Below are positions 25,367-34,142 of a stretch of DNA of 64,000 nt, piece after piece (positions within the stretch are counted from its first letter, which is position 1; each line of letters starts with the position of its first letter). Under the pieces are notes generated by a model that was not told the origin of the DNA, ran no database searches, and saw nothing but the letters and a program-made list of their open reading frames with translations. The DNA is from G965199725 sp965199725 (GTDB taxonomy: Bacteria > Pseudomonadota > Gammaproteobacteria > Nitrosococcales > Methylophagaceae): NCBI GenBank assembly GCA_965199725.1, contig OZ241321.1:1054001-1118000 (forward strand), in the 5' to 3' direction. The position numbers and the translations under genes were made by a program.

Positions 25367-25938
25367 GTCGCCTTCTTCCATGAGCTGGTCAGATGCCACT
25401 TAGTTGATGTAAGCGCAATTGGTCGCATTGGTCCTGGCAAGGCATGCAGGTCCAAGCCACTACGGATTTGTAGAGTAAGATTACTGGTATCAAGGGTATG
25501 TTGCTGTGGCAAGCGGAATTTTTTTATTGTACCAAGCGCTGATAGTGCTGATTGCAGGGTTGGAAAATTGCGTAAGTGACTGGTATGCAAATTTTTGAGG
25601 GTATACTGTTCAGATAGTGCATGATAACTTAACTCGTAGCGTATCTCTGTTAGCCATACGCTTTTTTGCCACTGCCAAAAATGTTGCAAAATAGACACAC
25701 TGCGAACTAATTTGAACTCTTGTAAAACACTAATGGAGATACCGTTTTCTATTGCTTCTTTTACGCTTTCAGTAAGTGGGTATTTTATGTATGCCTGTAA
25801 TACGTAATCATTTTCTATTTTTATTATGCGTGCAGACTCAACACTAAAATTTGTTGCTTGACTGTCTGCGCTAAATAATGACAGTAAGCCAGTCAAGCTA
25901 ATCAATAACAGACAGCTAGCGTTGACGAATACAGGCAT
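25357..25938 (-). CDS. DUF4390 domain protein
   Basis: From the ATG at 25938 the protein is 193 residues with a signal peptide (hydrophobic NASCLLLISLTGLLSLF) and the DUF4390 pattern (AYIKYPLTESVKEAIENGIS, then WLTEIRYELSYHALSEQY). The function of the family is unknown; it regularly lies between rsmB and NtrY in betaproteobacteria and gammaproteobacteria. Its 5' end overlaps the rsmB 3' end by about 20 bp and its 3' end overlaps the kinase start. An earlier in-frame start at 25995 is possible but would add a second hydrophobic stretch inside rsmB. Confidence 0.82.
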   Translation of the reverse strand: MPVFVNASCLLLISLTGLLSLFSADSQATNFSVESARIIKIENDYVLQAYIKYPLTESVKEAIENGISISVLQEFKLVRSVSILQHFWQWQKSVWLTEIRYELSYHALSEQYTLKNLHTSHLRNFPTLQSALSALGTIKKFRLPQQHTLDTSNLTLQIRSGLDLHALPGPMRPIALTSTKWHLTSSWKKATWP

Positions 25939-27220
25939 AATAAAACCCGTCCAGTATATCATCGCCTGGCAAACGCTGATAACCAATAGATACAAGGGAT
26001 GCTGGCTGTTTAGAGATTATCTGTTCCTGCGCATTGGCATGACGTTGCAAGAAATTCATCATTCGTATTTCATTTTCCTCTTTTAACGCCGAACAGGTAG
26101 TGTAAACTAGCAAGCCATCAGTTTTAAGCAAAGGCCATAGACTCTCAAGCAACATCTGTTGTTTTTTGGCCAGCGCTGCAATATCTTCTGGTCGGCGCAA
26201 TACTTTAATATCAGGGTGACGTCTGATAACGCCAGTTCCTGAGCACGGCGCGTCAAGCAAAATGCGATCAAATTTCTGACCATTCCACCAGCAGTTAACG
26301 TCACAGACATCTGCGGCAATTAGGGTTGCGGGTAGTTTTAACCTAGTGATGTTTTGCTTAACCTGCTGTAGTCGCTCTGCATCAATGTCAACTGCAACAA
26401 CACTATTATCGGGTTGAGATTCCAGAATATGGCCGGTTTTTCCACCTAGTGCCGCGCAGGCATCAAGAATATATTGCCCGGGCTTAATATCAAGCAGATT
26501 GGTAAACAGTTGGGCGGCACTGTCCTGAACAGAAACATGGCCATCAGTAAAACCGGGCAATTTTAGGGCATCGCAGGGAGGATCAAGCAATATTCCCTCT
26601 GGGGTTTGTGGCAACAATTTACCATCAATATTTGCTTGCTGTAATTGTGCCAGATAAGCTGTTGGTGAATTATAGTTCTGGTTAATGCGCAACATCATTG
26701 GTGGTTGCTGGTTATTTGCATCAAGTATAGCTTGCCTGTTGTCTGGCCAATCTTGTTTTAGCTTGTCAATCAACCACTGTGGGTGCGCATAGCGTGTTGA
26801 TTCCTGAAGGGATATTGGATTTTCAACAGTTTGTTTGTCACGTTGATAGTGCCTGAGACAAGCGTTAATTAACTTGGTAGCCCAAGGTTTGCCTAGTACT
26901 TTGCAAGCATCAACAATTTCGTTTATGACTGCGTGATCGGGGATTCTAAGCGTACGCAATTGATATAAGCCGCAGAGTAGCAATGCTGAGATATCTGCAT
27001 TCCTTTTTTTAATGGGCGTATTAAGTAGTTGGCGAGCAATCGCTTGTAGCGTTAGTTGCCAGCGGATGACACCATAACAAAGCTGCTTACAGAGGCTTCG
27101 ATCATGTATCGCCACATTAGCAAGTATCTTTTTTAATAAGCCGTTGAGTGAACGATGCTGATTTAACACAGCATTGATAACACTGGCGGCATGAGTGCGT
27201 GCCCTAACCAAGATTGTCAC
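25916..27220 (-). CDS. rsmB: 16S rRNA (cytosine-967-C5)-methyltransferase RsmB
   Basis: The 434-residue enzyme has the N-terminal NusB-like RNA-binding domain (about 1-140) and a SAM-dependent methyltransferase domain. The catalytic Cys pair is visible in LLDAPCSGTGVIRRHPDI (proline-cysteine) and TTCSALKEEN. The SAM motif reads DACAALGGKTGHILE; most relatives have APGGKT, so a Pro-to-Leu change is present. It methylates C967 of 16S rRNA. The start overlaps fmt by 17 bp. Confidence 0.93.
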   Translation of the reverse strand: MTILVRARTHAASVINAVLNQHRSLNGLLKKILANVAIHDRSLCKQLCYGVIRWQLTLQAIARQLLNTPIKKRNADISALLLCGLYQLRTLRIPDHAVINEIVDACKVLGKPWATKLINACLRHYQRDKQTVENPISLQESTRYAHPQWLIDKLKQDWPDNRQAILDANNQQPPMMLRINQNYNSPTAYLAQLQQANIDGKLLPQTPEGILLDPPCDALKLPGFTDGHVSVQDSAAQLFTNLLDIKPGQYILDACAALGGKTGHILESQPDNSVVAVDIDAERLQQVKQNITRLKLPATLIAADVCDVNCWWNGQKFDRILLDAPCSGTGVIRRHPDIKVLRRPEDIAALAKKQQMLLESLWPLLKTDGLLVYTTCSALKEENEIRMMNFLQRHANAQEQIISKQPASLVSIGYQRLPGDDILDGFYYACIRQR

Positions 27221-28136
27221 CTATAGAGAGTTTATGCGCATTAATAAAATCAGCAACTGACATCGCTTTTTTCCCAGGAATCTGCACTTGTGTTAGCCGT
27301 AAAACCCCATGTCCTGTGGCAACATCAATTCCTTGCGAACTTGCTGCCAGTATTTCTCCTGGGGCGACCGTATGTATTTTTTGTATAACTAATGCAAACC
27401 AAACGCGCAAGGTAGTGTCTCGCCATATTGTTTGTGCGATAGGCCAGGGATTAAAAGCACGCACCTGTTTGGCAATAACATCAGCACTTTGTTGCCAGTT
27501 AATGATAGATTCATTCTTGGTTAGTTTATCAGCATAACATGCTAACTGGCCATTTTGATGTGCAGGGTTACTTTGTAACGTCTCAATATTGCTTAACCCT
27601 TTTAGTAGCGCGCTAACCGCGATTTCAGTGAGACGATCATGCAATATTCCAGCAGTATCATCATCGTGAATCGGGCATGCTGTTTGTAACAAAACAGGTC
27701 CAGTATCAATGCCAGCATTCATTTGCATAATACATATGCCAGTTGTGGTGTCGCCAGCCAGAATAGCCCGTTGGATGGGTGCTGCACCGCGCCAGCGAGG
27801 TAGCAATGATGCATGAACATTGATACAACCTAATCTGGGTATATCTAGTACGGCTTGAGGTAGCAATACACCGTAGGCAGCCACAATTATCAAATCAGCA
27901 CAATAGCTTCGCAGTTTTGCCCGATCGATATCATTTTTAAAGTTGTGTGGCTCTTCAACTGTAAGGTTATATTGGGTGGCAAGGTGCTTAACCGGGCTGG
28001 CAGTTAATTTGCGCCCCCGACCAGCAGGACGGTCAGGTTGGCTGTACACGGCACATATATCGTGGTCAGCACACTCAAGAAGTGCCTCTAGTATTTTGGC
28101 TGCAAAATCAGGCGTACCGGCAAAAATAATACGCAT
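27204..28136 (-). CDS. fmt: Methionyl-tRNA formyltransferase
   Basis: The 310-residue enzyme formylates initiator Met-tRNA using 10-formyl-THF. The N-terminal Rossmann-like domain carries RIIFAGTPDFAAKILEALL and the active-site HASLLPRWRGAAPIQRAI; the C-terminal OB-like domain ends with KKAMSVADFINAHKLSIG. It follows def by 6 bp in the classic def-fmt-rsmB order. Confidence 0.96.
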   Translation of the reverse strand: MRIIFAGTPDFAAKILEALLECADHDICAVYSQPDRPAGRGRKLTASPVKHLATQYNLTVEEPHNFKNDIDRAKLRSYCADLIIVAAYGVLLPQAVLDIPRLGCINVHASLLPRWRGAAPIQRAILAGDTTTGICIMQMNAGIDTGPVLLQTACPIHDDDTAGILHDRLTEIAVSALLKGLSNIETLQSNPAHQNGQLACYADKLTKNESIINWQQSADVIAKQVRAFNPWPIAQTIWRDTTLRVWFALVIQKIHTVAPGEILAASSQGIDVATGHGVLRLTQVQIPGKKAMSVADFINAHKLSIGDNLG

Positions 28137-28142
28137 AACCAG

Positions 28143-28643
28143 TCATTTTTGTTTACGTCGCTTTCCCGCGCGTTTTTGAATACGTTGGCGTTTTAAGTTG
28201 CTGAGATGGTCAATAAATAATTGACCATTCAGATGGTCCATTTCATGCTGAATACAGGTAGCCAATAAACCATCAGCATCAAGCTCAAACGTTTTGCCAT
28301 CAATATCTAGTGCTTTGATATGTAGCGTATCCGCCCGCTTAATCACCCCGCGGGCTTCAGGTATCGAGAGACAACCTTCTTCATATTCTCTTTCGCCTTG
28401 CTTCATTGTTATCTTTGCATTAATGAAAATCAAAGGCGACGATTTTTCTTGCGAGATATCAATCACGGCAATATGTTTTTGTACGTTGATTTGCGTTGCT
28501 GCCAAGCCAATACCAGGGGCATCATACATTGTTGCAAACATATCATCGGCTAGCTTAAGAATGTCATCAGCTATATGTTCAATAGGTGCCGCTTTCTTTC
28601 GCAAGCGAGGATCAGGAAATTGCAGTATTTGTCTTATTCCCAT
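28143..28643 (-). CDS. def: Peptide deformylase
   Basis: The 166-residue iron enzyme removes the N-formyl group from nascent proteins. All three active-site motifs are present: GIGLAATQINV (residues about 45), EGCLSIPEARG (about 92), and QHEMDHLNGQLF (about 134). The tail is rich in Lys and Arg (KRQRIQKRAGKRRKQK). It is first in the def-fmt-rsmB run, divergent from the LysM gene. Confidence 0.96.
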   Translation of the reverse strand: MGIRQILQFPDPRLRKKAAPIEHIADDILKLADDMFATMYDAPGIGLAATQINVQKHIAVIDISQEKSSPLIFINAKITMKQGEREYEEGCLSIPEARGVIKRADTLHIKALDIDGKTFELDADGLLATCIQHEMDHLNGQLFIDHLSNLKRQRIQKRAGKRRKQK

Positions 28644-28991
28644 TGTGGTTGTTTAACTCATGTGCTGAAAATAAATTAATATTACCACCATTTGTTACGA
28701 TTCGCATGGACACCTTAATTGTAGCGGTAGCCATAGTCGCAGATATAAACTGGCTAATAATGTACTATTTGCTTGGTCTTGCCGTCAGGCAAGTATGGTT
28801 AAATGTCAGGTTATTGTGCGTTGCTTGATCTCCAATGGGGTAAGTTAGAGCATTCTGCTGGACAGGTTTCTTTAGTTGCTGCATGAGGTTTAACTTGCTA
28901 AATCCTGGTGCATAGTTGCGATAGCTGCCAATAGTGTTTATTCTTAGTAATGAGCTGGTTGCTTTAACTTGCTTTGACTGAGGGTTTCTTT
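28644..28991. other. Divergent intergenic region def / LysM gene
   Basis: About 350 bp without a supportable gene. It must hold the promoters for def (leftward) and the LysM gene (rightward). A short perfect hairpin CTTGCC-GTCA-GGCAAG lies near 28778-28793 but has no T tract. A 40-codon ORF from 28709 has no recognisable features. Confidence 0.55.
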
Positions 28992-30038
28992 ATGGTATGT
29001 CATTTTTTTGTAGGTATATTATCTGCGATGTTAATTATGTCAGCAGCAACAGCAGCAGATATTGAGCTAAGGCCGGATCACCCACAAAAGTATGTGGTTG
29101 TTGAAGGCGATACTTTGTGGGATATCTCAGCGGTTTTTTTGCGAGATCCCTGGCACTGGCCTGATATTTGGCAAGCCAATCCGCAGATTGAAGATCCGCA
29201 TTTAATTTATCCCGGCGATATAGTTTCCCTAGTGTATCTTGATGGTCGTCCTACTCTGGAGTTGTCTCGCAGTCGAGCCTTATATAAATTGTCACCAGAT
29301 GCGCCAAAAGTAAGAGAACTTATGCTGGAGAAGGCAATCCCAAAAATTCCGGTGGATGTCATTCGTGTGTTTCTAACTCAGCCACGTGCTGTCAGTGACA
29401 ATGAGTTGGCATTAGCGCCTTACGTTGTTGCAGTTCCAAACGATCGCTTGACCGCTTATAGTGGCGAGAAGGTGTACGTCAGTAATCTGGATAGCGAACA
29501 AGGAAATCGCTACAGTGTATTTCGTGGCGGTAAACCGTACAAGGATCCTGATACTGGCGAAGTATTGGGATATGAGGCAATGTATATGGGCGATGCAAAT
29601 GTGACCAAAGTTGGTGAACCATCAATAGTTCAGCTTAATAACGTAAGACTTGAAGTTAGAGTTGGCGATAGACTGTTGCCATTTATTAACGAAGATTATG
29701 GTGAAAATTTTATTCCTAGGGCACCTGAACAGCCAGTAGAAGGGCAGATTATTGCTTTTTCTGGTGATGGCGTATCTCAGGTTGGGCGCTATCAGACAGT
29801 TGCGCTTAATCTTGGTGCGCAAGATAATTTACAAAGAGGTGATATCCTGTCAGTATTGCAGACAAGTGGCACTATGCTTGATCTTGTAGCAGCAGACAAA
29901 AATGCAGTGGTAACATTGCCTGATGAACGTGTAGGTACGGTGATGGTATTCAGCGTTTTTGATAAAATCAGCTATGCGATTATTGTAGAGGCCGATTCGC
30001 CTATCTATATTAATGACAAAGTAAGTTATACTGAATAG
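28992..30038 (+). CDS. LysM domain protein upstream of dprA
   Basis: From ATG 28992 (GAGGG upstream) the protein is 348 residues. It has a signal peptide (residues 1-23, ending ATA-AD), then a LysM domain (YVVVEGDTLWDISAVFL and DPHLIYPGDIVSLVYL, about residues 33-80) that binds peptidoglycan. The remainder has no known domain; proteins of this layout sit next to dprA across gammaproteobacteria. An earlier start at 28974 would add six residues. Its 3' end overlaps the 5' coding extension of dprA. Confidence 0.88.
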   Translation: MVCHFFVGILSAMLIMSAATAADIELRPDHPQKYVVVEGDTLWDISAVFLRDPWHWPDIWQANPQIEDPHLIYPGDIVSLVYLDGRPTLELSRSRALYKLSPDAPKVRELMLEKAIPKIPVDVIRVFLTQPRAVSDNELALAPYVVAVPNDRLTAYSGEKVYVSNLDSEQGNRYSVFRGGKPYKDPDTGEVLGYEAMYMGDANVTKVGEPSIVQLNNVRLEVRVGDRLLPFINEDYGENFIPRAPEQPVEGQIIAFSGDGVSQVGRYQTVALNLGAQDNLQRGDILSVLQTSGTMLDLVAADKNAVVTLPDERVGTVMVFSVFDKISYAIIVEADSPIYINDKVSYTE

Positions 30039-31143
30039 ATTCTCAGATAAACAGCAAGCACTAGCCTGCTGGCTGGCGCTATACCGAACACCAGGCATAG
30101 GGCCGGCTACTTTTTTGCGTTTGTTATCGCAATTTGATGATCCGCAGATCATTTTTGCTGATCCTGAAAAAGTACAGGGGTTATCTGAACGTATTAGATT
30201 AGCATTACAGCGACCTAATTGGGATCGGGTTGACCAGGATTTAACTTGGTTTTCGCAACGAGATAGACATATTATTACTCTCCGTGATCCATGTTATCCT
30301 GAATTATTAAAACAAATCCCTGATCCGCCTGGTATGCTGTTTTTACAGGGTGATGCTGGGTTATTGTCAACATGGCAGATTGCGATAGTTGGTAGTCGGA
30401 ACCCCTCTGCTACAGGCAGCCAAACCGCTTATGAGTTTGCTCGTTATCTTGCTCGGAGCGACGTTGCAATTACCAGTGGTCTGGCCATGGGGATTGATGC
30501 AGCCGCACATCAAGGTGCGTTAGTTGCCCAAGGCGCTACTGTTGCAGTAATCGGTACCGGATTAGATAGCGTTTACCCTGCTAAGCATAAGGATCTGGCT
30601 GGCGAGATAGCTGATACGGGTGTAATTGTGTCAGAATTTGCCTTAGGTATGGCACCTAAAGCAGAAAATTTTCCGCGGCGCAATCGTATCATCAGTGGCT
30701 TATCTTTGGGTGTATTGGTTGTTGAGGCAGCATCGCGCAGCGGCTCATTAATTACTGCTCGCATGGCTTTAGAGCAGGGACGGGAGGTATTTGCTATTCC
30801 TGGATCAATCCATAATCCGCTGGCAAGAGGTTGCCATCAATTGATTCGTGAAGGCGCAAAGCTGGTTGAATTTGCAACAGATATCACCGAAGAGCTGGGT
30901 ATGCTAGCAAATGTAACCGCTGATATTAAAATACCAGCAACAAAAAATAATACTATTGCGCTTGAGACAGATGATGATTATCAAGCTTTATTTAAATATT
31001 TAGGACATGATCCCATAGAGATGGATGCATTGATAACGCAATGTGGATTGACAGCAGAGGCAGTTTCTTCCATGCTGTTATTATTGGAACTTAAAGGCCA
31101 AGTTGAGTTATTGCCCGGCAATCGTTATGTTCGCCGTCAGTAA
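30031..31143 (+). CDS. dprA: DNA processing protein DprA
   Basis: DprA loads RecA on incoming single-stranded DNA during transformation. The Rossmann-type core is clear (IAIVGSRNPSATGSQTA, SGLAMGIDAAAHQGAL, VIGTGLDSVYPAKH), followed by a C-terminal winged-helix-like domain. Homology extends upstream of the first TTG at 30115: the frame reads DKQQALACWLALYRTPGIG, the normal SAM-like N-terminus. In that stretch no ATG, GTG or TTG occurs; the first candidate is CTG at 30031, overlapping the LysM stop by 8 bp. A rare start codon, or a lesion, is implied. With comEC it suggests natural competence. Confidence 0.85.
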   Translation: MNRFSDKQQALACWLALYRTPGIGPATFLRLLSQFDDPQIIFADPEKVQGLSERIRLALQRPNWDRVDQDLTWFSQRDRHIITLRDPCYPELLKQIPDPPGMLFLQGDAGLLSTWQIAIVGSRNPSATGSQTAYEFARYLARSDVAITSGLAMGIDAAAHQGALVAQGATVAVIGTGLDSVYPAKHKDLAGEIADTGVIVSEFALGMAPKAENFPRRNRIISGLSLGVLVVEAASRSGSLITARMALEQGREVFAIPGSIHNPLARGCHQLIREGAKLVEFATDITEELGMLANVTADIKIPATKNNTIALETDDDYQALFKYLGHDPIEMDALITQCGLTAEAVSSMLLLLELKGQVELLPGNRYVRRQ

Positions 31144-31557
31144 TAAATGCGTTGTTATAACTGTTTGCAAATTGCTTAGATACTGATCAATATAAACAGG
31201 CTAGGTAAAACATGAACGTAAGCGGACAAAATAATGCAGTTTGTCCTCCTAAATTGGATAGCCATGACAACGATGATCTTATGAAGAAACTTACCACACA
31301 AGATTACACCATATCACTGGCAATTAATACATTATTATGCCAAGCAGGGAACAGCATGGATTGATAGTGGGTAGTAAGGTTGATTATTTTTAAAGGAGTA
31401 GCCGGCTCTGAGATAACATTAGCTGTGGATGCTGTTGAATTTAGCGCAAATGAAATTCATTATATTATATTGTTTCATCAGCCAAGTTGAGAGTCTGTTT
31501 GTAACTAGATAAATTGTAATAAATATCATTGTCATTTCGTTTTAAAGATTAATAATT
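31144..31557. other. Intergenic region dprA-topA with a 50-codon ORF
   Basis: The usual smg gene between dprA and topA is not seen. A 50-codon ORF (31212-31364, starting MNVSGQNNAVCPP) has no recognisable features and could be chance. The rest up to topA shows no gene; the topA promoter must lie here. Confidence 0.5.
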
Positions 31558-33843
31558 ATGTTAAATAAGCTGGTTATTGTAGAGTCGCCCGCCAAAGCGA
31601 AAACGCTGAAGAAATATCTGGGAAAAGGTGTTGAAGTTCTTGCTTCTTATGGCCACGTTCGGGACCTGTTGCCCAAGGAAGGCGCAGTTGATCCTGACAA
31701 TGATTTTGCGATGACATATAAGATGATTGACCGAAACAGCAAATACGTTGATGCTATTGCCAGTGCAGTAAAAAAAGCAGATGCTTTGTACCTTGCCACC
31801 GATCCAGATCGTGAAGGAGAGGCAATTTCATGGCATGTATATGAATTGTTAAAAAAGCGCCGAGCAATCACAGATAAACAGGTACATCGGGTTGTTTTCT
31901 ATGAAATTACCAAGCAGGCAGTCAATGATGCGGTAGCTAATCCACGTAAACTGTCAATGGATATGGTTCATGCCCAGCAAGCCCGTCGTGCGCTGGATTA
32001 TTTAGTAGGATTCACTTTATCACCGCTTTTGTGGAAAAAAATTCGTCGCGGCTTGTCGGCAGGTCGGGTACAAAGTCCGGCACTGAAGATGATTGTTGAA
32101 CGTGAACTTGAAATAGAACAGTTTGTTCGTCAGGAATATTGGATAATTGAAGTAGATGCGATAGTTAAAAAAGCAGCATTTGTGGCGAAGCTGACTCACT
32201 TTAACGGTGATAAACTGACCCAGTTTACAGTCAGTAATGACGAACAAGCTGCCGCTATCGTTGCCACATTAAATAAGCTAGCAGCAGGCAAGTTATCAGT
32301 TATCAATGTTGATAAAAAGCAACGTAAACGCGGCCCTGCGCCACCCTTTACTACATCGACCTTGCAACAAGAGGCATCACGTAAATTAGGTTTTGGTGCA
32401 CAACGTACCATGAGTGTTGCCCAGCAATTATATGAAGGAGTTAACATTAATCAAGGGGCAACTGGCTTAATTACTTACATGCGCACCGATTCGGTTACAT
32501 TGGCAGCAGAAGCCACCAAAGAGATTCGCCGTTATATCGCCGATACATATAGCATGGATTCCTTGCCTGATAAGCCGCAGATTTACAAAACTAAATCAAA
32601 AAATGCCCAGGAAGCACATGAGGCTATAAGAACAACATCAATTGGGCGTACACCACAATCTTTGGTGACTTATTTGTCAGCAGATCAATTAAAATTGTAT
32701 ATCTTGATTTGGCAACGTACCATTGCCAGTCAAATGATGCATGCAACTCTGGATACGGTTGCCGTGGATTTAAGCTGTGGCGAAGGCAACATCTTTCGTG
32801 CTAATGGACAGGCATTAGTTAATCCTGGTTTTATGCGTATTTACCTTGAAGACAAAGATGATGCTACTAAAACAGATAAAGATGACAAACTGTTACCGAC
32901 AATGAATGTAGGTGATGTTGTTGATCTAAAAGTTATTCGTCCTGAACAGCATTTTACCGAGCCACCACCACGTTTCAGTGAAGCTAGCCTTGTTCGCAAT
33001 CTGGAAGAGCATGATATTGGTAGGCCATCAACATACGCCAGCATTATTTCCACTTTATTGCAGCGTGATTATGTGGAACTGACAAAAAAGCGCTTTCATC
33101 CAACTGATGTTGGTCGCGTGGTTAGCGAGTTTTTAACCCGTCATTTCACCCAATATGTTGATTATCATTTCACTGCAAGAATGGAAGATGATCTTGATGC
33201 AATTGCCCGTGGTGAAAAAGAGAGGGTGCCTTTGTTACGCGAGTTTTGGAACCCCTTTAAACAACAGATTGAGACCAAAGACCAAGAGTTAAAGCGTAGT
33301 GACGTTACGCAGAAATTATTGGATAAAAACTGTCCCAAGTGCGGCAATAAATTGGCCAGCCGCTTAGGTCGAAGTGGTCGCTTTATTGGCTGTACTGTTT
33401 TTCCGGATTGTGATTATACCTGTAATATTGATGGCGAGCAGATTGTTGCTAACGAGCCAGAAATAGTCACTGATCGCACGTGCCCTGAATGTGATGCTGC
33501 TCTATATGTGCGGATTGGCAAGTATGGTAAGTTTATTGGGTGTAGAGGTTACCCCAAATGCAAGTATGTTGAATCAATTGAAAAGCCCATCAAAACAGGC
33601 GTTATCTGTCCACAATGCAACAAAGGGGAGATGCTTACCCGTAGATCCCGTCGTGGCAAGATTTTTTATTCTTGCTCTGATTATCCAAAGTGCGATTATG
33701 CTCTGTGGAATGAACCAATAGCAGAGGTATGTCCAGACTGTAAGCACCCTATTCTTACTATAAAAACAACTAAAAGCCGCGGTACTGAAAAAAACTGCCC
33801 AGAGAAAACCTGTGGTTATAGCGAAAAGATTGACCCTGCTTAA
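31558..33843 (+). CDS. topA: DNA topoisomerase I
   Basis: The 761-residue type IA topoisomerase relaxes negative supercoils. The Toprim domain begins LVIVESPAKAKTLKKYLG with DPDREGEAISWH; the catalytic Tyr is in GLITYMRTDSVTL (about residue 307). The C-terminus has four zinc-finger-like repeats: CPKCGNKLASRLGRSGRF, CPECDAALYVRIGKYGKF, CPQCNKGEMLTRRSRRGK and CPDCKHPILTIK, the last with CPEKTCGY. ATG start at 31558. Normal for the family. Confidence 0.97.
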   Translation: MLNKLVIVESPAKAKTLKKYLGKGVEVLASYGHVRDLLPKEGAVDPDNDFAMTYKMIDRNSKYVDAIASAVKKADALYLATDPDREGEAISWHVYELLKKRRAITDKQVHRVVFYEITKQAVNDAVANPRKLSMDMVHAQQARRALDYLVGFTLSPLLWKKIRRGLSAGRVQSPALKMIVERELEIEQFVRQEYWIIEVDAIVKKAAFVAKLTHFNGDKLTQFTVSNDEQAAAIVATLNKLAAGKLSVINVDKKQRKRGPAPPFTTSTLQQEASRKLGFGAQRTMSVAQQLYEGVNINQGATGLITYMRTDSVTLAAEATKEIRRYIADTYSMDSLPDKPQIYKTKSKNAQEAHEAIRTTSIGRTPQSLVTYLSADQLKLYILIWQRTIASQMMHATLDTVAVDLSCGEGNIFRANGQALVNPGFMRIYLEDKDDATKTDKDDKLLPTMNVGDVVDLKVIRPEQHFTEPPPRFSEASLVRNLEEHDIGRPSTYASIISTLLQRDYVELTKKRFHPTDVGRVVSEFLTRHFTQYVDYHFTARMEDDLDAIARGEKERVPLLREFWNPFKQQIETKDQELKRSDVTQKLLDKNCPKCGNKLASRLGRSGRFIGCTVFPDCDYTCNIDGEQIVANEPEIVTDRTCPECDAALYVRIGKYGKFIGCRGYPKCKYVESIEKPIKTGVICPQCNKGEMLTRRSRRGKIFYSCSDYPKCDYALWNEPIAEVCPDCKHPILTIKTTKSRGTEKNCPEKTCGYSEKIDPA

Positions 33844-33973
33844 TAGTTGCAGGATAAATTACATTAAGGCTTTTCTCAGGGATATTGTGAATGGGGGCTG
33901 GGAGGAGGGTAGCATAGCATTTGCTAGTGTAAATTACATATTTATTCGGAAATTTTAAGGAGAGGTTTTTATT

Positions 33974-34042
33974 ATGGATTTAAAGAAATATGGATCTGCT
34001 AGTTTCTGCTATGGTTTTAGGTATTTTTTGCTAACCGTTTAA
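33974..34042 (+). CDS. Possible 22-codon leader peptide upstream of mgdA
   Basis: A strong ribosome site (AAGGAGAGG) lies 9 bp before an ATG at 33974, opening MDLKKYGSASFCYGFRYFLL to a TAA at 34040-34042. Its last eight codons are the shared 25-bp upstream element. Similar codons follow the element at the two other sites but without a matching ATG. This may be a leader peptide of the mgd operon or chance; there is no further evidence. Confidence 0.3.
   Translation: MDLKKYGSASFCYGFRYFLLTV
34016..34040 (+). promoter_or_regulatory. Shared 25-bp upstream element, copy 1 (upstream of mgdA)
   Basis: TTTAGGTATTTTTTGCTAAC starts a 25-bp block that recurs upstream of the porin (46268) and the cupin (47377). 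The downstream spacing to a TTAGC/TTAGA hexamer is similar in the three copies. The TTGCTA part could be a -35 box or the whole block an operator. The GG-to-GC spacing (8) does not fit a sigma54 promoter. Confidence 0.6.
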
Positions 34043-34142
34043 TAACAGTAGCTATGTTATCATTGCGCCCTTAGCAGCATAAAATTAGCGAATTGCTGTT
34101 AAGCTTAGGTTTTGAGAGTTATCTCCGAATAGAGAATTGATT

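Noticed and set aside
28778..28793. Hairpin CTTGCC-GTCA-GGCAAG as a terminator of def or the LysM gene.
   Set aside because: It has no T tract on either side and lies upstream of both genes.
31144..31557. A decayed smg gene between dprA and topA.
   Set aside because: No smg-like segments were found on either strand.
34016..34040. The shared element as a sigma54 promoter.
   Set aside because: GG and GC are 8 bp apart rather than 10, and copy 2 lacks the GG.
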